A stretch of 64,000 bases of DNA. It comes from Theobroma cacao. Taxonomy: Eukaryota > Streptophyta > Magnoliopsida > Malvales > Malvaceae. How positions within the stretch are numbered: position 1 is the first letter of the stretch; each line of letters begins with the position of its first letter. Positions 57,220 to 64,000 of this stretch are shown one piece after another. The notes beneath the pieces are model-generated. The model did no database searches. It was not told the DNA's origin and saw only the letters and a list, made by a program, of their open reading frames with translations. The translations under genes and the position numbers were made by a program. The DNA lies in NCBI RefSeq assembly GCF_000208745.1, contig NC_030853.1:15699517-15763516 (forward strand), given 5' to 3'.

Positions 57220-58486
57220 TAGAAGTGAGCATTCAGTTAATTCGGTTATGAAATGCCATTAACTGAGTTAACCGATCTTCTTAAAAAATATTAATTGAAC
57301 CAAACCACCATAACAACTTTAAATTAATCAGCTTTAGACAATTAAATCAGTTTTAATCAACTTAATCAAATTGTTTTAGCTTTTTTTTTTGTTTTTATAA
57401 GTTATTTAATAATATATTAATAATGTACTTTATGCTACCATATATTACATTATTACTTATAATTTTACTAATAAACTAATATAGTATATTGTTGATGTAT
57501 AATTTTTGACTAATTAATTTAATTATAAGTATACTATATAATATACTTGTTATACAATATATTGATTAATTAGTGTATTAATAAGTAATACAATGTATAG
57601 TGTATTAATATATTACTATATATAGTTAATATATACTTATATAGTATATAAGTATACTAAGAAGTCATATAATATATATACTATTTAATAGTATATTGTT
57701 AATAATTATACTATATAATATATGTAGTATATTGTTATATATTATAATATAATAACATTAACTAATTAAGTCAATAATATATCATAATATAGTATATTAA
57801 TAAGTTATTCTATTTAATTACTAATATAAGTTACACTATATTACTATAGTTAATTAATAACTTATAAAAAGTAAGTTACTATATTCTATAGTATATAATG
57901 TATAGACTATATATTGTATATTAATAAATATGCTATATAAAGTAGAATATATTAATAACTTAATATAAAAATAAGTTAATATAATAAGTTGCATTAATAT
58001 ATTAATAACTAAAATTTAGGGTATAGTTTTCATTATATTTTGTATTATGTTTAATTTTAAATAACTTTTTGTATGATTATATTTATATCAATAACATTAA
58101 TGTCTAAATAAAGTGTATTTTAATTTTTATTCTTTGATGCTTGATAATTAAATCTAAGTCATTGATTCATACATAAGTATAAAAAAATTGTGAGAATCAA
58201 CACATGCAAGAAAAGCTCACTTGATGATAATATCTAGCCCCTCATTCATATATATGCATTAAAAAAATGTGTGTGTGCATAAATGAAATAACAGCTCTTA
58301 AAATATACTAATTTCAAAATCGATTAGTTTTGTTAATCGACTTAAAAAATTTTAATTGAACTAAACCATCTTAATCGAACCTTTTAATCTATCCAACTGA
58401 ATCTACCAAAATTAACCAAACTAAATTAACCAAAATTGTCGATTAATTCTGTTAATTTGGTTTTAACTAAATTTTGCTCACCTTTA
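57220..58486. mobile_element. hAT-type MITE, 1.27 kb, AT-rich
   Basis: Left end TAGAAGTGAGCATTCAGTTAATTCGG and right end, reverse-complemented, TAAAGGTGAGCAAAATTTAG form imperfect inverted repeats of the 'TAGGGGTGAGCA' kind found in plant hAT-related MITEs. The subterminal parts carry AACCGA/TTCGGTT-type words on both sides. The core is almost pure AT with no frame. The 8-bp duplication also fits hAT. Confidence 0.75.
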
Positions 58487-58494
58487 GTTCCAAG
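58487..58494. repeat. Probable 8-bp target-site duplication of the MITE, right copy
   Basis: GTTCCAAG; see the left copy at 57212-57219. Confidence 0.65.
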
Positions 58495-58867
58495 TGCATA
58501 ATGCATAAGGATGTTTCTAAGTGTGTAACACCCAGAACGTTCCCAAGGACTTTTCCAAGTGCGTAATGCTTAAGACGTTTCCAGTGCATAACGCTTATAG
58601 ATATTCCAAGTGTGTAATATTCAGAGATGTTCACAAGTGCATATAATGCCTAGGATGTGTCTAATGAGTAACACATAGGGATATTCCTATGTGCGTAACG
58701 TCCAAGGACGTTGCAAAGTGCATAATGCCCAGAGACGTTGCCAAGTGCATAACACCATGGGACATTCCCAAGTGCGTATCGCATAGGGACATTCCCAAGT
58801 GCGTAACCTTAGGGACATTCCTAAGTGCGTAACTTCTAGGGACAGTCCCAAGTGCGTAATGACCTAT
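58495..58867. repeat. 27-bp minisatellite, right array (about 13 units)
   Basis: Same unit as 56890-57211 (GTGCGTAACGCATAGGGACATTCCCAA), some copies one or two bases shorter. It ends at the LTR boundary at 58868, so a second element was also inserted in or next to it. Confidence 0.9.
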
Positions 58868-60730
58868 TGTTAGAATTTTCACACAAGTGCACGCTATCAC
58901 AAATAAGTAATATAGTAATGAAGTAGAGTATCATTTCTATAAAGATTTGTTCCAGAATCTTTACTAAGTACTAAAATTTATGACAAATTAATCTTTTGTA
59001 ACTAACTAAAATTTTCATAAAATTAATAAAAACAAAATTAAAACAAGCACTAAATTAACTAACAGAAATTAAAATTACTTAGAAAAGGCAGTAGACAAAA
59101 ACCTAGGATTATGGGTTCATTCAACATTTCATTTGATATAGCTTCTCTTATTATTTACATTCATGGATGATTTTACTAACCTAGAATCCAAAGCTATGTA
59201 CAAGTCTCTGTTGAGATGCTTGCACAAATACCTAACTTAATCGGGTCATTATATGTCTATAGCAATCAATTAAACAAGGCTCATTAAACTAGTGTTCTAA
59301 TTTGGCTATGTATGGCAATTGGCGTTTGTCTATCTAAATTGTGAATCAGATCACCTAAGTGACATGAATATATATTATTCAAATCTTAGTCCAATATAAA
59401 ATCTTTCTGTCGAGTCTCAATTAGATTCACAAATCAATTAATTGTTGGCCAGACAATCAAAAAGATTAAGAATAAATTTGAATAAGCAAAACTATACCCA
59501 TTTATAGTAAATAAAAGAGAAACTAATATTCAAATTATATATAGAAATCCACCACAATCCTAGAAAAATAGTTTAGCTCATAATACCTAATAAAAACAAT
59601 ATTCAAAGAAAGTTAACCATTAATCCAAGTCAAAGAAAATAAAAAAAACACAAAAATAGAGAAAACTAATTGTTGAAGCTTTGCAATCTCAATTCTCTCT
59701 CAAATTCTCTTATTTTCTTGCTTTGTTCTTGTCTCCTTTTTCTCAGAATAGTTGCTTGCTACCTCCCCCTTAAAACCTCTGAAAAAGGGTCCTTTAAATA
59801 GGCTCCAAGTAACCTAATTTTCAAAATCCGTCAAATTTTTATTTTTTGAAAAATCATCCGGCGTTGTGGCCATGCTTTCTTGGCATCATGACGTTGCCTT
59901 TTTGCTACAGTAGCACTGTGGCCTCCCTCTCTTGGCACCATGGCGCTTTAGCCTCTGAAATTTTTACGGTTCCTTTCCTTTCACTAGCGCTGTAGCCTTG
60001 TTCTCCTCAATGCTACGGCCTTGGCTTCCTCGGTGCTGCAACCTTGAGTAACTCAAGGTCACAGCCTTCCTCCACATACTGCCTTGTGCAAAACTATGGC
60101 AGTCATGACTATTCCAATGCGATATTCACCTCGATATTATTTGAACTCTGTGAATTGATAAACATGAAAGTTTGAGCCCTGTCTCTTAACTTTCCAATGG
60201 CTTAATAATCATGTCAATTGGACTTGTAGAGTGAAAGTTATGCTCTAAATACTGCATCATATTTAGTCCATGTATACTACTACATCGCTCCGAATTAGAC
60301 AAATATTTTGACCATTATCCGATCAGAACTGGGTGAAGTGGTAAATATAAAAGTTGTATCCCTTCCTCTTAGCATTTTAGTGGTTTAAGAATCACCTCAT
60401 ATGGAGTTCTGTATAGATAGATATGATTAACATACCAAAACATACACAAATGAGGTGATCACCATACTTGCCCGAACTTTCATCAAGAGAGCATTTTTCA
60501 TCAAATTTCCTACAAAAGCAATAAGAGCGATCAACAAAAACTACTCTTAAAGTAATTTAAAAAAATAACTTAAAATTAAATTAAAATAACTTAAATTAAC
60601 TACTCAACATGTAATCAAACTTAAACTAGAAAAACACCTAAAATGTTAAAATCTAAACTTAAAATCTCAAAGATCTAGCTACTTAAGCACTCAAAATGTT
60701 TCAAAATAACTCTATATAATAGAGTTATCA
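58868..60730 (-). repeat. Athila/Tat-like Ty3/gypsy LTR (3' LTR)
   Basis: On minus it begins TGATAACTCTATTATATAGAGTT at 60730 and ends TTCTAACA at 58868, about 1.86 kb. It is a diverged relative of the copies at 30645-32099 and 32118-32970. Shared landmarks are the start palindrome, the GCTAAGAGGAAGGGATACAAC stretch, the CT-rich leader and the CCTAGGATTGTGG region. A CCTATTTAAAGGACCC TATA region lies near 59805-59790 on minus. Confidence 0.55.
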
Positions 60731-61449
60731 CACTCCCAAACTTAAGATTTTGCTAGTCCTCGAGCAAAATATAAAATAAAATGCAATAACTTAAATGAAG
60801 AAAACACTTAACAAGAAATTAATTGCACCAATTCAATAATCACCTATAATATCCTCAAATGTTAATTCAAATTCTCAACTCTAAACAACACCCAATATAA
60901 TTCAAATTCATGTTTCAATTCAAATACAAGCTTATCGTTAAGTGGATTTTCGTATGCGTGTGTAATCTTTTCACCTATAACATTTTATAATCTGGATAAG
61001 TTTATATTCATACAAAATTAAAATTAGTAATTAAATTTCATAAGTTTGCTTTTTATCTCTCTCTCCACTAATGTAGACTAACACTAAGTTAAAGATCACT
61101 AATACTTTAATTAGCTTGTAATGTATGGCTAGGACTAAGGTTGAATATAGGATAATGAAAGCTCAAATCACCCTAAGCACATAGTCAATTTAGGATCTAT
61201 TCAGAGCTTTATTTTCCTTCACTTAGTATACCCCTTTTTCAACAAAAATTTTCTTTTGTTCTACACTTCATTCTTTTTCTTCTTCTTTCTTTTCCATTTT
61301 TTTTCTCAATTTCACACCCCCAAACTTATTTGTTTTATTGGATAGTGAGATGAATACAATTATATTTTTGAACTTTTCATCATTTTTCATCTTTACTACC
61401 TTTTTCACTGTGAAGCCCAACGCTAAATTATCTACCATGTTCATATGAG
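60731..61449 (-). other. Polypurine tract and 3' interior of the same Athila/Tat-like element
   Basis: On minus, just before the LTR, the bases read CTTAAGTTTGGGAGTG, which matches the polypurine tract region of this lineage (purine part TTGGGAGTG). The preceding TTTTGCTCGAGGACTAGCAAAATC is a short hairpin often seen there. The rest is AT-rich with no frame. The left border with the next LTR at about 61450 is approximate. Confidence 0.5.
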
Positions 61450-63443
61450 ACTGATAGAGTGATTGTATATTTGAACAGCCCCGGAAGAATATTTAAAAGT
61501 CGGTATTGTGCTTAGAAGTACAAGTAAGTTGATTTATACCTTGAACTAATTAAAATAGGGATTTAAAGGTGAAATTAAGAGTTTCACAGTTCAAGGATGA
61601 CTCAAAATGGTAATTCGGAGTTCGATGATCAATTTGGAGTCAAACCGGAATTTTCACTATCTAGGGGTAAAATGATCATTTGCCACTTGGGGACAAAATG
61701 AGAATTTTAGAAAAGATTTTTTTGGCCCCATTTTACTTATTGGAGAATGATTTGAGTATTGGAGTATGATTTGAGGTTTAGAAGTGAAAAATTTTAATTT
61801 CGGTATAATTTAGAGTATAAGGGCAAAATGGTAATTTTGCCACCTCGAAGGTAATCAGTAAATTTTCACCCCCGACACTTGTCCAGACCAAGAGATTTTG
61901 TTCATCATAGAAATGGATAAACATGAGAAATATGTGGTGGAGAATTAAAGAATTAAAAGTCAAATATTTAAAATTTGAACCAATAAGGAAATGCCATGTG
62001 TCATGTTTTTATTATTTTATTGTTTCTTTATAAAAAGGCATAAAAATCAGCCCATTTCTTTCATATGGCCGACCAAACCAAGAGCAAAGAAGAACAAAGG
62101 GAGAAAAGAAAAATAAAAACCCCAGGTGGATAAATTCAAGGGAAATTTGGTGAAAATTCAAGGAAACAAGTGACAAAAGGAAAATTTTCTTGATTTTGAC
62201 TTGTGATCTACCTTTTCCATGCATTTCTCCTCATTTTTTATGGTTAAATTACATGTTTTCATGATGAATTCATGGTTGGTTGGAATGGGTATGGAGAGAT
62301 AATGATGTTAGATTGATTTGATTCTAAGTTATGTTAGTGTTTTTAGTTAGTTAAGCATGTTTAGAAACAAAATAACAAGAAAAGAATCCATTTTCCCCAT
62401 AAACCGTCAATGGCCGAACCCTATGTGAAGCGTAGAAGTAATGAATTGATTTTGTGATCAAGTGAATTGATTGAAAAATTGATGAAATGATGATTTATGG
62501 TGAAAAAATGGAATGAGAAAATTTTTAGTGATAGTGCACCCCAATGGCCGAAATTTTCAAGAAGAATTGTGAGGGTTGTTAGGCTGAATTTTAGATTATT
62601 GGAATTATATTTAGTGAATTGAAATGTTAGAAATGAAATGGAGCAATTTAGAGCCAAATCGGACACAATTGTCATTTAATCTGGTAATAGGTCAAATTAG
62701 GTCAGCACCGCATTTAAGCGGTAGTCGGATAAGTTGCATATCATATCATGCATATACACCAAACTTGAATTGATTTTATAATGGTCAAGCATTGATGTGG
62801 TGAATTATGTATTGTACATTGTGGATAGGTGGTGAGTAAATTACACTGGTAAAATTACAGAGATTGTGCTTAGAGACTTGGATTAAGAGTATATCGACTC
62901 CTAGAACTGTGAGTAAACTTATTATCATCTTAATTATCTAAAGTGGTTTTATACAATTGTGTGATTTTATGGAAAATGGGTTTAAATGGTAAATTACTAT
63001 GTTTAGGAGAAATTATGATTTTATAAAATGATTTTATAAATTTTATGAAAAATTAAATACTGGTTTTGAAAATAGAGTAATTGGAGACTGCCTGCCTGTG
63101 TTGTAAATTTATGGTTTTAAATTGAATAGCTTATGACAATATATGAGCATGAATGACTAAACTGATTTTTGGTGTTAGAATTATTTATACTGTGTATTTA
63201 GCCTTGAAAGGCTAGGTTGCGATAAATTGCCATGTCATGCAGAAAAAGATTTTATAAATCAGGTGGTAGATAAAATAATCCATAGTCACTGCAGTGGTGA
63301 GGGTTTTCGTGGACTGCCTATGAGAGGGGCACGGTAACCCAATTATATATTTACCTCTAGGGGGAGATGTTGGATGAAGTATCTCTTGAGGTAAAGATTT
63401 GAGTGCACTTCATGTGGACCACCGCGTGAGAGTGAGACTCAGT
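61450..63443 (+). repeat. Tek-type LTR fragment, diverged, plus orientation
   Basis: Reverse-complement match to the Tek-1 LTRs. Landmarks are GGAGTTCGATGATCAATTTGGAGTC, GGGGTAAAATGATCATTTGCC, ACACTTGTCCAG, the TTCTTGATTTT stretch, CTTATTATCATCTTAATTATC, and the GGGGCACGGTAACCCAATTATAT words. It is clearly more diverged than Tek-1 is from the solo LTR. The first ~100 bp and the last ~1 kb of the LTR are missing. The missing end may continue beyond the element that starts at 63444. Confidence 0.8.
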
Positions 63444-64000
63444 GTCACGACCCGGAATCTCCCTCAGGCCCATGACAATCGCTGCGACGTCCCGATTGAC
63501 ACTCATTATCCGGAATGCCAACCGGAACCCCGCAAGGCTTACATATCAGTTTCCTTCATTTCCTGTGAGCAATCATTGTTAAATATCGAGTTTTTAGAGA
63601 ATATATACTATTTTAGATCAAAAACAATCAAAATAAAATTTTCGCCACACAGGGGTATTTTGGTCATTTTTTTCTCAAAAATTTCGAAACTGGCTAAAAC
63701 GTAATATACAAGTACAAAACACATAATTCATATTCAAAATGAGTTTAAAAGTCTAAAATCTTCATTTAAAACGAAATTACGGTTATTTGAATATAATAAG
63801 AAAATAAAAGAAATATTAAGGAAAATATTCTATTTTCTTATAAAACAATATTTATAGAGTTATACGTGAATAATTTTTATAGCGTAAAAGCTAAATAAAT
63901 TTATACATACTGAAATACAGTAAGCCAAAATATTTAATTTAATTTACAATAACAAGAGGGCCCCCGAATAAACAAAAGTAAAGAGGACTGTGAACCTACG
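63444..64000 (-). repeat. Tek-type LTR, partial, runs off the window
   Basis: Starts TGTCACGACCCGGAATCTCC like the left end of the Tek-1 and solo LTRs and follows them base by base with scattered changes to base 64000. The five bases before it (CTCAG) are the likely target duplication; the other copy lies outside the window. It inserted into the opposite-facing LTR at 61450-63443. Confidence 0.9.

Overview
The window looks like repeat-dominated nuclear DNA from a flowering plant, most likely a eudicot. It is AT-rich and contains no intact single-copy host gene that I can recognise. I see no rRNA, tRNA, CRISPR array or bacterial-type operon. Almost everything that can be identified is transposon-derived: LINE, CACTA, Ty1/copia, Ty3/gypsy, Mutator-like (MULE) and hAT-type sequence, plus several diverged minisatellites. 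Every recognisable coding region carries stops or frameshifts, so the coding entries are pseudogenes.

Layout from left to right. 1-1388 is a decayed LINE reverse transcriptase on the minus strand. 2397-2770 is one end of a CACTA (En/Spm) transposon. 3437-3932 and 24489-24915 are two halves of one palindromic short-motif repeat cluster, split by a Ty1/copia element, here called Cop-1 (3933-24483, minus strand, target-site duplication ACTTG). Cop-1 has gag, protease, integrase, RT/RNase H and an extra 3' ORF. It is itself interrupted by Tek-1 (5740-16098, minus strand, duplication TCCAC), a Ty3/gypsy element with about 3-kb LTRs and no recognisable pol.

25.9-35.8 kb looks like an old MULE. A mudrA-type transposase pseudogene lies on plus and a DUF1985 plus Ulp1-protease-like pseudogene lies on minus. 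The latter is split by two inverted Ty3/gypsy LTR copies. 37.3-38.4 kb is a Ty3/gypsy integrase relic. 39.0-40.3 kb and 53.7-55.6 kb appear to be the two ends of a plant-mobile-domain (PMD) pseudogene. It was split by Cop-2 (40303-53707, plus strand, duplication TCATA), a second copy of the Cop-1 family. Cop-2 in turn carries a solo LTR of the Tek family inside gag (41609-44644, duplication GCTCT).

56.9-58.9 kb is a 27-bp minisatellite interrupted by a 1.27-kb hAT-type MITE. 58.9-61.4 kb is the 3' end of an Athila/Tat-like gypsy element. 61.45-64 kb holds two Tek-type LTRs placed head to head, the right one running off the window.

The most notable signals are: (i) the extra ORF downstream of pol in both Cop copies, preceded by a TATA-like box and a pyrimidine-rich leader as if it had its own promoter; (ii) a 180-codon frame in the gag position of Tek-1 whose four internal stops are each one C-to-T change from a sense codon; (iii) triplicated palindromic TTAGTCGACTAA-type modules in the Cop LTRs; and (iv) the MULE carrying DUF1985/Ulp1 sequence. 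Alignments were done by eye, so boundaries without a target duplication are approximate.
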